DNA from: Candidatus Peribacteraceae bacterium
GTDB lineage: Bacteria > Patescibacteriota > Gracilibacteria > Peribacterales > Peribacteraceae
Reading direction: 5' to 3'
DNA: 55,650 bases
Assembly (NCBI GenBank): GCA_028711345.1
Contig: JAQTSK010000004.1
Span: 1 to 55,650, forward strand
This document shows, piece by piece, positions 1 through 6,550 of this stretch (its first letter is position 1; each line of letters opens with the position of its first letter). The notes under the pieces are model-generated. The model made no database searches and had not been told where the DNA came from. It saw only the letters and a program-made list of their open reading frames with translations. The translations under genes were made by a program, and so were the position numbers.

Positions 1-2
1 CG

Positions 3-854
3 CCGCTTTTTCGGACATTCCTCATCGGCGTTGGCGCTTCTCTGTTCGCAATTCTCTCACTCGTCATCGTTGCACTGATCAAACGACGCAAGCTGCCATC
101 CTTACGTTTTCCCACGAGCAATGTGTTCTTGGCACTGCTTATCGGCCAAGTGGGATTCATGTATCTTCAGAACGCCAGCCTGCAGTACACCACCGGCACG
201 AACTTCCTCCTCTTCAATAACTTCGCGCCTCTCCTCGGCTTGATCGTTGCGGCATTCCTTTGGCGCAGGGAGATTCCGTACCTGCGTCAGCCGAGGACGA
301 TGCTATGGATTTTTTCACTCGCGACCGTGGCGGGTGTCGGGAGTTCCCTTTTGGTCTACTACAGCCTGTCGAACAACAGTTCACTGAGTGTTCTCGGCGA
401 CAGCCTCGCCATGCTCTCCACATTCTTCGATGTTGTTCTGACTGTCGGCCAGATTCAATATCTCCGGCGTCTGCCTCGAACAAACGGAATGGTCCTCAAT
501 CTTCACGTCTTCTTTCTTCCGTTACTCCTCCTCGCACCTCTGGTTGTCATCGGTGCCGTCGTGCAGCCTGCCATCCTCATCGGCGTGACGTGGTTCACTG
601 TACTCCTCGGCATGGGGACTGGTGCCATCAACTGTGTCGGTCTGTTCCTCAACTACGAGGCTTTCAAACGTATCGATGGTTTCCTGGCATATATCATGTT
701 CAACCTGTCGACCGTCATCGTCTTTCTCATTGAAGCATTCATCTTCCATTCCATCCAGCCTACACTGTTGTTTCTGTTCAGTGCGCTCCTCATTGCCGGT
801 TCATCGATTCTGGCGGAGGTGATTCATTCACGTTGCCAGAAGAAGGGACTCTGA
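3..854 (+). CDS. Membrane permease, EamA/DMT-like (5' truncated by window edge)
   Basis: The frame is open from the first bases of the window, so the gene begins upstream; the GTG at 123 is only an internal candidate. About 283 residues are visible, made almost entirely of hydrophobic helices (roughly eight to nine) joined by short polar loops such as IKRRK and WRREIP. This is the layout of drug/metabolite transporter (EamA-type) permeases, which export small metabolites across the cytoplasmic membrane, but no diagnostic motif is decisive and the substrate cannot be guessed. It ends in TGA at 852-854 and converges on the small gene on the minus strand, with a hairpin between them. Confidence 0.6.
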   Translation, partial: PLFRTFLIGVGASLFAILSLVIVALIKRRKLPSLRFPTSNVFLALLIGQVGFMYLQNASLQYTTGTNFLLFNNFAPLLGLIVAAFLWRREIPYLRQPRTMLWIFSLATVAGVGSSLLVYYSLSNNSSLSVLGDSLAMLSTFFDVVLTVGQIQYLRRLPRTNGMVLNLHVFFLPLLLLAPLVVIGAVVQPAILIGVTWFTVLLGMGTGAINCVGLFLNYEAFKRIDGFLAYIMFNLSTVIVFLIEAFIFHSIQPTLLFLFSALLIAGSSILAEVIHSRCQKKGL

Positions 855-922
855 GCAGCTTTTCTTCGGATGATTTCTCCTTGCTTTGGTAATTGCGCCC
901 TGTTTCAAGCGTCATGTACTTC

Positions 923-958
923 GTAAGGCGGCTTCCCGAAGGGGGGAGGTCGTCTTAC
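923..958. terminator. Hairpin between convergent genes
   Basis: A 15-bp imperfect stem (923-937 with 944-958) with a 6-nt loop lies between the stop of the permease and the stop codon of the minus-strand gene, which sits in the stem itself. The position fits a bidirectional terminator, but there is no clear T-tract. Confidence 0.4.
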
Positions 959-1170
959 ATATTCGTTTTCCCGTTCCTCCTCCACGGTTTCCATTTCCTG
1001 TAGAGATCGCTCAAGAATCTGCGCACGAAACTGGGAATCAGGAATCCGATGCCCGCCAGCTCCAGTCCGACGAAGAGGAGTGCGAACCCGGGAACCACCG
1101 GCACCAGAAAGCCGATCAGTCCGATGATGATACAGATAATGCCGACGGCGATTCGCAGTGGTTTTTTCAA
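955..1170 (-). CDS. Small two-helix membrane protein, PGPGW-like
   Basis: A 71-residue protein with a basic start (MKKPLR), a first hydrophobic helix at about residues 8-24, the turn VPVVPG, a second helix at about 27-45, and a strongly basic tail (RRFLSDLYRKWKPWRR). The Pro-x-x-Pro-Gly turn between two helices is the hallmark of the PGPGW-type putative membrane proteins, whose function is unknown. The ATG at 1170 is chosen because longer versions run into the tandem repeat at 1196-1355. No ribosome binding site or promoter is obvious. Confidence 0.6.
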   Translation of the reverse strand: MKKPLRIAVGIICIIIGLIGFLVPVVPGFALLFVGLELAGIGFLIPSFVRRFLSDLYRKWKPWRRNGKTNM

Positions 1171-1195
1171 GGTGGCGGGACGGGAAGTAGGGAAA

Positions 1196-1355
1196 GTAAG
1201 TAAGGTAAGTAAAGTAAGTAAAGTAAGTAAAGTAAGTAAAGTAAGTAAAGTAAGTAAGGTAAGTAAGGTAAGTAAGGTAAGTAAGGTAAGTAAGGTAAGT
1301 AAGGTAAGTAAGGTAAGTAAGGTAAGTAAGGTAAGTAAGGTAAGTAAGGTAAGTA
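1196..1355. repeat. 9-bp tandem repeat, about 17.8 copies
   Basis: Unit gtaagtaag, with a block of gtaagtaaa variants near the left end (copies 2-6). Seventeen full copies (1196-1348) plus 7 nt. Because the unit is three codons, a reading frame runs through it on both strands, which produces false N-terminal extensions of neighbouring genes (Lys-Val-Ser on plus, Tyr-Leu-Pro on minus). It lies in the gap between the small membrane protein and the YdjC-family gene. Confidence 0.95.
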
Positions 1356-1381
1356 TTCAATCACTGGTGATCCTTCATCAC

Positions 1382-1417
1382 CTACCTTACCTGCAATACG
1401 TACAATACCTACCTTAC
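1382..1417. repeat. Four degenerate 9-bp units complementary in style to the upstream array
   Basis: Units ctaccttac, ctgcaatac, gtacaatac and ctaccttac follow each other with exact 9-bp period. Read on the other strand they resemble the gtaagtaag array, so the array and this block form the two arms of a loose inverted pair around a short loop (1356-1381). The YdjC-family gene starts 24 bp further on. Confidence 0.75.
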
Positions 1418-1441
1418 CTTCTCGTCCGCTACCATATCCTC

Positions 1442-2278
1442 ATGCGCCGGCTTGTCATCACCGCCGACGATCTGGGGATCACGTCCCAGCGCAGCCATGG
1501 GATTTTCCAGTGCATCGAGCAGGGTGCCGTGACGGGTGTCGGGATCATCGCGAACGGGGTACAGAGCGCTCTGGATGCGCGGCATGCCAAGGAACGTGAT
1601 CTGGCTGCGGGACTGCACTTCAACCTTACGGACGGTTCGGCGCTGAGCAGACACAACGATATCGGGTCGTTGTTGTCGACGGACAAGTACTTCCTCGGCG
1701 ACGATACGTTTCGTCGGATGATCGGGATCGGCGAGATCGATCGCGTCCATGTTGAACGGGAGTTGCGAGCGCAGCTTCAGTGGTTCCTCGATATCTACGG
1801 CCAGCCGACGCACGTCAGCAGCCATCGTCACATCCATGTTCATCCGTTCATTGCACCGATTCTCGCGCCGATGCTGGATCGCTTCGCCATTGCGTTCGTC
1901 CGGATCCCGTCCGAGCCCGTGCCTCCGTTCGGCTATGAGATCGGCGAGGTGCAGATTCGCTTCATTCAGGGATTGTCGCAGGATGCGGAAGCCGCGCGTA
2001 CATTGTTCAAAGCGCACGGCATCGGTTGCACGGATCACTTCCGCGGTCTTGCTCTCAGTGGTAACGCGTCCCAGCGGAATCTTCGCCATATTCTTTCCAG
2101 GTTACCTGAAGGCTCGACTGAGCTCATGGTTCATCCCGGCAGTATGAATCCGTCCGGCGATCCGTTCGAGAGCGATCCGCAGCGGCAGACGGAGATGCAG
2201 ATGCTTTTGAATGAAGCGCTACGCGTTGATCTTGCAGAGCGTCATATCGAACTCTGTTCGTATGCAGAGCTTTATTGA
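1442..2278 (+). CDS. YdjC/ChbG-family carbohydrate deacetylase
   Basis: A 278-residue protein. Members of this family remove acetyl groups from diacetylchitobiose and related oligosaccharides using a bound metal. The family motifs are all present: TADDLG at residues 6-11 (catalytic and metal Asp), GLHFNLT, SHRHIHVHP (metal-binding His residues) and VHPG near the C-terminus. Length fits the family. The ATG at 1442 is preferred because it directly precedes the conserved RRLVITADDLG start; the open frame upstream is only the 9-bp repeat. No signal peptide, so cytoplasmic. It converges on the hydrogenase genes across a long hairpin. Confidence 0.88.
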   Translation: MRRLVITADDLGITSQRSHGIFQCIEQGAVTGVGIIANGVQSALDARHAKERDLAAGLHFNLTDGSALSRHNDIGSLLSTDKYFLGDDTFRRMIGIGEIDRVHVERELRAQLQWFLDIYGQPTHVSSHRHIHVHPFIAPILAPMLDRFAIAFVRIPSEPVPPFGYEIGEVQIRFIQGLSQDAEAARTLFKAHGIGCTDHFRGLALSGNASQRNLRHILSRLPEGSTELMVHPGSMNPSGDPFESDPQRQTEMQMLLNEALRVDLAERHIELCSYAELY

Positions 2279-2279
2279 A

Positions 2280-2357
2280 GGGCAATAAGGGCAGAGAAGG
2301 CAATAAAGGCAGTAAGGTACGTTATTGCCTTTATTGCCCTGACTGCCTTTACTGCCC
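2280..2357. terminator. Long hairpin built from 9-bp words, bidirectional terminator candidate
   Basis: Left arm 2280-2315 consists of four 9-bp words (gggcaataa, gggcagaga, aggcaataa, aggcagtaa); loop ggtacg at 2316-2321; right arm 2322-2357 is the imperfect reverse complement, again in 9-bp words. It lies exactly between two convergent stop codons (2278 and 2361), where it can end transcription from both sides. Confidence 0.75.
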
Positions 2358-2360
2358 TTT

Positions 2361-4133
2361 CTATTCGCCTTTCAGCTTTCTCGAATAGCCGCGATAGAGC
2401 AATGATTTGCGTTTTGCATCAGTAACAGTTTTCAGGTACTCGAAGAACTCCTTCACCACCGGATTATCATGTGCACGCCGCAGATTCATTGCTTTGTCGA
2501 TCTTGTAGAGGCCGGCGATACGCTTCTTCACGATCTCAAACGTATTCGGAATCGGCTGGCCGCCGCCGCCGATGCAGCCGCCCGGACAGGCCATGACTTC
2601 GATGTAGTCGTACGCATCCGGATTCTTCTTGATCTCCCGAAGCAGCGGTCGGATGTTCTTGGGCATAGCGGCCACTGCCAGATTGACCGTATGCGTGCCG
2701 ATTTTTACGCTCGCTTTCTTGAGTCCGGTAAAGCCGCGCACAGGTTCGAAGTCGATGCCCGGGAGATCGCCGCCAGCCGCCATCTTGTACGCGGTTCGAA
2801 GCGCCGACTCCATCACGCCGCCGGAAGCGCCATAGATTGCCGCCGCACCGGAGTACGTTCCTTCGCGGTCGACCGAACCCGGCTTCAGATTCGGCAGATC
2901 GATCTTTCGCGTCTTGAGGAGCGAGATGAGCTCACGGGTCGTGAGCACGTAGTCCACAGGTGCATGTCCGTCGATTTTGAGATGATCAAACTTCGCTTCA
3001 TACTTCTTGGACGTGCACGGCATCAGTGAGACGACGATGATGTTCTTCGGATCGATCCCTTCCCGCTCCGCCCACCACGTCTTGTACGCGCCGCCGGAGT
3101 GGATCTGCGGGGAGCGGGAGGTCGTGAGATTGGGGATCAGACCCGGCTCGTAGAATTCGACGAACTTCACCCAGCCGGGGCAGCAGGAGGTGAACATGGG
3201 TCCCTGTACCGGAGCGTCTTTGCGCTTGCCGTCTGCGTACTCCCACTTGTGTGTGAGACGCTCAACCAATTCTTCGGCTTCCACCATCGTCGTGATGTCG
3301 GCACCCATGTTCACGTCGAAAACTTTGGAAAATCCAAGCATTCTGAACGCAGTGCAGAGTTGTGGCGTTAAATCCTTGCCGTACTCAACGCCAAATCCTT
3401 CGCCAACACTGTTGCGGACGGACGGCGCCATCTGTGCGATGACGATCTTGGTCTTGTCCTTGAGCGCCTTCTCCACTTCCACCAAGTGGCTCTGCTCGCG
3501 GATGGCCTCCACCGGACAGTGCGCCGTGCACTGGCCGCAGTAGATGCAGTCGTTACTCGCATCCTTATTGAATCCCACCCGCGTCTTCGACCCTTTCCCT
3601 TCCAGTGTCAGGTGGCAGATGCCGATGAGCTGACAGATCTCCACGCACTTGTTGCACGCGATGCACAGCGACGGGTCGAACTCGGCCGCCGTGCCGAGCT
3701 TATGGATCGGACGCTTGGGGTCATCACGCTTGTACGTATCTCCGGAAATTCCGTACCGCTTCAATTCCTCGAGTGTCTTGCTCCAGTAGCCGTGCAGCGA
3801 TTTGAATGACTTGTGCTTGTACTTTCCGAACAGCAGTTCCATGTTCTGCGTCCGGAGCTTGATGACGGCTGGGGTATTGGTTTTGATGACCATGCCTTCC
3901 GCCGCTTTCAGACTGCACGAGGTCACGATCACCCCGTCTTGCATTTCCACGAGGCAGGTGCGGCAGTTGGCATCCACCGGCAGGTCCGGATGGGTGCAGT
4001 AGTGGGGGATATCGATTCCATTGCGGAGCGCAATGTCCAGCACACTTTCACCCTCGTGCCCTGCACATTTCCTGCCATTAATTTCAATGGAGATCAACGC
4101 GGGAGCAGTTGTTTCGAGCGGGATGCGGGGCAT
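2361..4133 (-). CDS. hydA: [FeFe]-hydrogenase catalytic subunit
   Basis: A 590-residue protein that makes or consumes hydrogen at an H-cluster. Order of domains: NuoG-like [2Fe-2S] domain (C46, C57, C60, C73), a linker, two [4Fe-4S] ferredoxin clusters (C157/160/163/167 and C196/199/202/206), then the H-cluster domain with all three signatures: TSCCPGW at 315-321, MPCTSKKYE at 371-379 and EVMACPGGC at 512-520. The usual His-Cys3 [4Fe-4S] domain between the 2Fe-2S and ferredoxin domains has no cysteine left (residues about 98-130). The ATG at 4133 is used because the frame upstream is noncoding repeat. It follows the NuoF-like gene by 104 bp and probably receives electrons from it. Confidence 0.95.
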   Translation of the reverse strand: MPRIPLETTAPALISIEINGRKCAGHEGESVLDIALRNGIDIPHYCTHPDLPVDANCRTCLVEMQDGVIVTSCSLKAAEGMVIKTNTPAVIKLRTQNMELLFGKYKHKSFKSLHGYWSKTLEELKRYGISGDTYKRDDPKRPIHKLGTAAEFDPSLCIACNKCVEICQLIGICHLTLEGKGSKTRVGFNKDASNDCIYCGQCTAHCPVEAIREQSHLVEVEKALKDKTKIVIAQMAPSVRNSVGEGFGVEYGKDLTPQLCTAFRMLGFSKVFDVNMGADITTMVEAEELVERLTHKWEYADGKRKDAPVQGPMFTSCCPGWVKFVEFYEPGLIPNLTTSRSPQIHSGGAYKTWWAEREGIDPKNIIVVSLMPCTSKKYEAKFDHLKIDGHAPVDYVLTTRELISLLKTRKIDLPNLKPGSVDREGTYSGAAAIYGASGGVMESALRTAYKMAAGGDLPGIDFEPVRGFTGLKKASVKIGTHTVNLAVAAMPKNIRPLLREIKKNPDAYDYIEVMACPGGCIGGGGQPIPNTFEIVKKRIAGLYKIDKAMNLRRAHDNPVVKEFFEYLKTVTDAKRKSLLYRGYSRKLKGE

Positions 4134-4134
4134 C

Positions 4135-4170
4135 GGAAGGTACGGAAGGTAAGGCAGGTAATGTAGGTTG
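4135..4170. repeat. 9-bp words directly upstream of hydA
   Basis: Four degenerate units (ggaaggtac, ggaaggtaa, ggcaggtaa, tgtaggttg) abut the hydA start codon. On the minus strand they read Tyr-Leu-Pro in frame with hydA, as the array at 1196-1355 does, so they are a related remnant and not part of the protein. Confidence 0.65.
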
Positions 4171-4172
4171 AG

Positions 4173-4236
4173 CGCAGGATTCTTCCTGCGGGACCCGGAG
4201 CAAAAAAATTTCCGCAGCCGGGACGCCGCGTCCCGG
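4173..4236. repeat. Mini-palindrome cluster between nuoF-like gene and hydA
   Basis: Two hairpins: 7-bp stem at 4173-4190 with a 4-nt loop, and an 8-bp perfect stem (ccgggacg / cgtcccgg) with loop ccg at 4218-4236. The second is the same module, except for its loop, as one in the element at 17511-17588. It sits next to the stop codon of the NuoF-like gene, so it could also tune expression between the two hydrogenase genes. Confidence 0.75.
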
Positions 4237-4237
4237 A

Positions 4238-5251
4238 TCACGATTGTTGCAATACATTCTTCAGATAGCTTCTGATTGGGATTGGAACAGATCGACCGAG
4301 TGCGCAGAATGAAGTTTTTTCCAGTACCTGCAGAATCGGTTCCATTTCTTTCCAGGGAATCGTCTTCCGCTTTTTTTCCTTGAGGAGCTGGAGCAATTGG
4401 TACGTTCCCTCGCGGCAGGGTGTGCACTTGCCGCAGCTTTCCTGCGCAAAGAAGCTCACCCACCGGAGGATCAGCTTCTTCGGCGATTCATCCGAGGAGT
4501 GAACGATGATGGCGCCGGATCCGCGCACCGGTTCGGTTGCGATCTGCTTGCTGTTGAGCACGATGCCGCTGCCTCCGCCACCCGCTTGGACGAAGTACGC
4601 TTCCGACGGGACATTGTTCGTCTGATGCAGGATGTCCAGAATGGGGATATCCGCATCCAGACGAAAGACACCGGGGTTGGAAACTGCTCCGGAGACCGTG
4701 TAGAAGCGATCGCCGTCGTATGTTCCTTCCGCCACCCGCGCGATGTCGTAGAGCGTCTCCACGTTGTGGATGAGCGTCGGACAACCGAAGAGTCCCTTGT
4801 CCGTCGGGAACGGTGGCTTGAGTCGCGGCTCGCAGCGCTTGCCTTCGATGGCATTGAGCAAGGCGGTCTCCTCGCCGCCGATGTACGATGGCGCCTCTTC
4901 GAACACCTTGATTCTGTAGTTGTAGCCGCAGTTCTTCGCTTCTTCGATCAGGACGTCCAGACTGGACTTCAGTTCCTTGTAGTACTCACCGTTCAAGTTA
5001 AAGATTCCGTCCGTACCGCCGATGGTATCGATGGCCAGCTCCATCCCGCGGAACACTTTCTCCGGATAATTTTTCAGAATATGGAAATCCTTGTGCGTGT
5101 CCGGCTCTCTTTCTGATGCGTTACAGATCACGTACTTCGGCATATTCGTTGCATCCCGTACGGCCGTCCACTTCTTCCATGCCGGATATCCGGCACCGCC
5201 GCGGCCGATGATGTTCGCTGCTTTGAGCTTTCCGATCAGGTCGTTTGGCAC
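4238..5251 (-). CDS. NuoF/HydB-like NAD(P)H- and FMN-binding flavoprotein subunit
   Basis: A 337-residue protein of the NuoF/HndC/HydB family, which passes electrons between NAD(P)H and iron-sulfur clusters. Visible motifs: GRGGAGYPAWKKW near the N-terminus (nucleotide/FMN site), NASEREP (flavin region), IGGEETALL, KPPFP, and ESCGKCTPCREG with a downstream SFCALG supplying the four ligands of the N3-type [4Fe-4S] cluster. It is shorter at the N-terminus than typical NuoF (about 430 residues) and lacks the C-terminal ferredoxin domain of HydB. Start is GTG at 5251. No NuoE-like partner lies in the window, so the complex may be minimal or its small subunit is elsewhere. Confidence 0.92.
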   Translation of the reverse strand: MPNDLIGKLKAANIIGRGGAGYPAWKKWTAVRDATNMPKYVICNASEREPDTHKDFHILKNYPEKVFRGMELAIDTIGGTDGIFNLNGEYYKELKSSLDVLIEEAKNCGYNYRIKVFEEAPSYIGGEETALLNAIEGKRCEPRLKPPFPTDKGLFGCPTLIHNVETLYDIARVAEGTYDGDRFYTVSGAVSNPGVFRLDADIPILDILHQTNNVPSEAYFVQAGGGGSGIVLNSKQIATEPVRGSGAIIVHSSDESPKKLILRWVSFFAQESCGKCTPCREGTYQLLQLLKEKKRKTIPWKEMEPILQVLEKTSFCALGRSVPIPIRSYLKNVLQQS

Positions 5252-5264
5252 AAGAAGTCTTGGG

Positions 5265-5309
5265 GAGGAGGCCGAAGAGTCCGAAGAAACCGAGGAGTCC
5301 GAGGAACGA
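5265..5309. repeat. Single arm of gaggagtcc-type 9-bp words
   Basis: Five degenerate 9-bp units (gaggaggcc, gaagagtcc, gaagaaacc, gaggagtcc, gaggaacga) fill the 59-bp gap between the membrane-protein gene and the NuoF-like gene. The same words form the left arm of the in-frame hairpin at 5510-5602. No complementary arm is present here. Confidence 0.8.
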
Positions 5310-5310
5310 T

Positions 5311-5913
5311 TTACTGTGAGCGTTGATTAGTTCTGAGTTGCGTAAGAATGCCTAGTGCAATTGCGCCGCCGATCAAAGCCGTCGCAAGCTGCGGCCAGCC
5401 CATCATCGTGATGAGGGTCTTGGTGATTGGACCCGTCAGGAGCGGGGCGATCAGGAACTTTGCGGCGAGGAACAGGAATAGAAACTTGGTTACTGAAGCG
5501 ATAATGATTGAAGAAACCGAGGAAACCAAAGAATCCGAGGAGTCCGACGAAAATTCGTTGTTCCTCGGTATCGTCGGATTCTTCGGTTTCCTCGGAATCC
5601 TCCTCACCGCATGGAATACCCCCACATATACCGCGTTTCCGATCATGATGAACGGCACCATCGGCGCGAGCGGCAACGGCAGGAGACCGCTTGCCAGTGC
5701 GATGGCACTCGGGAACAGGCCGATCACCATCGCCTCGGCAGGACCGAGGATGACCGTGGCCAGAATCAGGACGGCATTCACGAAGGGCCCCGTGATCCAC
5801 TGCGAGTGCAGGAGGAAGAACGGCGCGACGGAGAGGAGCCAGAGAATCGAAAAAATCAACACTCGCTGCTTGCTGAAAGCGGGGAGTGCCAGGGTGCGGG
5901 AGACGGGTGGCAT
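5311..5913 (-). CDS. Hydrogenase-linked integral membrane protein with an in-frame repeat insertion
   Basis: A 200-residue protein with five to six hydrophobic helices; first gene of the apparent operon with the NuoF-like protein and HydA. The helix pattern and the GPAEAMVIGLFPSAIA segment recall small ECF-transporter S-component-like membrane proteins, but this is a weak resemblance and no substrate is implied. The most striking part is a hydrophilic stretch in the middle (RKPKNPTIPRNNEFSSD and following Ser-rich residues), encoded entirely by the 9-bp-word hairpin at 5510-5602, which interrupts the protein between helices without breaking the frame. ATG at 5913 is used; upstream sequence is palindromic noncoding DNA. 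Confidence 0.7.
   Translation of the reverse strand: MPPVSRTLALPAFSKQRVLIFSILWLLSVAPFFLLHSQWITGPFVNAVLILATVILGPAEAMVIGLFPSAIALASGLLPLPLAPMVPFIMIGNAVYVGVFHAVRRIPRKPKNPTIPRNNEFSSDSSDSLVSSVSSIIIASVTKFLFLFLAAKFLIAPLLTGPITKTLITMMGWPQLATALIGGAIALGILTQLRTNQRSQ
5510..5602. repeat. Palindromic 9-bp-word element inserted in frame inside a gene
   Basis: Left arm 5510-5551 (gaagaaacc, gaggaaacc, aaagaatcc, gaggagtcc, gacgaa), 9-nt loop, right arm 5561-5602 in matching words (ttcctcggt, atcgtcgga, ttcttcggt, ttcctcgga). The arms pair at roughly three quarters or more of positions. The element keeps the reading frame of the surrounding membrane-protein gene. Confidence 0.85.
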
Positions 5914-5998
5914 GGGGAGAGTATAGACGAATGCGTGTTGGAATAGAAAATCGTCAGGCTTATTTCGTAACTCATCACTGACGATGATGTATGAATGC

Positions 5999-6107
5999 TG
6001 TGGCATGCGCGTCCTCGCGTATGGTGACATGACCGTCGCGGTCATGCCTGCGTCTCCGTTCACGGGCAGGATGCCCGTGCCACCATGGTCGGGACGACCA
6101 TGCCACA
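5999..6107. repeat. Multi-arm palindromic element
   Basis: An outer 9-bp stem (tgtggcatg at 5999-6007 with catgccaca at 6099-6107) encloses several small hairpins: cgcg/cgcg at 6008-6019, catgaccg/cggtcatg with loop tcg at 6028-6046, and cacgggca/tgcccgtg with loop gga at 6061-6079. A further 7-bp hairpin with loop gga (6085-6101) overlaps the right outer arm and is an alternative pairing. It lies in the 286-bp gap between two divergent genes, which otherwise shows only a tagaat box at 6183-6188 before the gene at 6200. Confidence 0.8.
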
Positions 6108-6199
6108 ACAATGTGCTTATGCTGTTGCGTAGAGTTAGTGATCAGTTACTCAATTTCCCTTCCAAAAACCGCATATTTCCGCTAGAATAATAAGATTTT

Positions 6200-6550
6200 A
6201 TGCTTTCTTCCGACCTGCATCAGGAACGGGTGAGCGCACTGCTCAAAGCGATCAACAGATCGTTGCTCTTGAGTGAGGTGAGGAAGAGGCAGTTGCGGCA
6301 GGCTATCCCAACTCTCGGAGAAGCAGCGTTGGATGATCTTGCACAGATACTCGAAAGCGAACAGGAGACCTTGAACGGTCTTTTTTCGCGGGCCATTGCG
6401 GGTGCAGTGGAACGTCATGATCAAGCATTTCTTACATCTCTGGATTCATTGCTCCGTACAGCCAGAAAGACGCTGCGGCAAGGGCAGGAGCGCGCGGAGC
6501 AGGAGGAGGATCTTCACAACACACACTCATCATTTCTTGATGCCGCATGA
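6200..6550 (+). CDS. Small helical protein of unknown function
   Basis: A 116-residue, highly charged, probably all-helical protein with no recognised domain, no signal peptide and no membrane segment. A tagaat -10-like box ends 11 nt before the ATG, giving at most a very short leader. Its stop overlaps the start of the giant gene downstream by 4 bp (ATGA), so the two are translationally coupled and may form a pair, the small protein perhaps serving as chaperone or partner of the large one. That role is an inference from position only. Confidence 0.7.
   Translation: MLSSDLHQERVSALLKAINRSLLLSEVRKRQLRQAIPTLGEAALDDLAQILESEQETLNGLFSRAIAGAVERHDQAFLTSLDSLLRTARKTLRQGQERAEQEEDLHNTHSSFLDAA

Noticed and set aside
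1196-1355. CRISPR array
   Set aside because: The unit is 9 bp with no spacers, and no cas gene is present.
1049-1441. Long N-terminal extension of the YdjC-family protein with Lys-Val-Ser repeats
   Set aside because: It is simply the 9-bp tandem array being open in frame because its unit is three codons.
4134-4463. N-terminal extension of HydA by 110 residues
   Set aside because: The extension is encoded by palindromic and 9-bp-word DNA, overlaps the end of the NuoF-like gene and has no homology to hydrogenases; the NuoG-like domain begins soon after the ATG at 4133.
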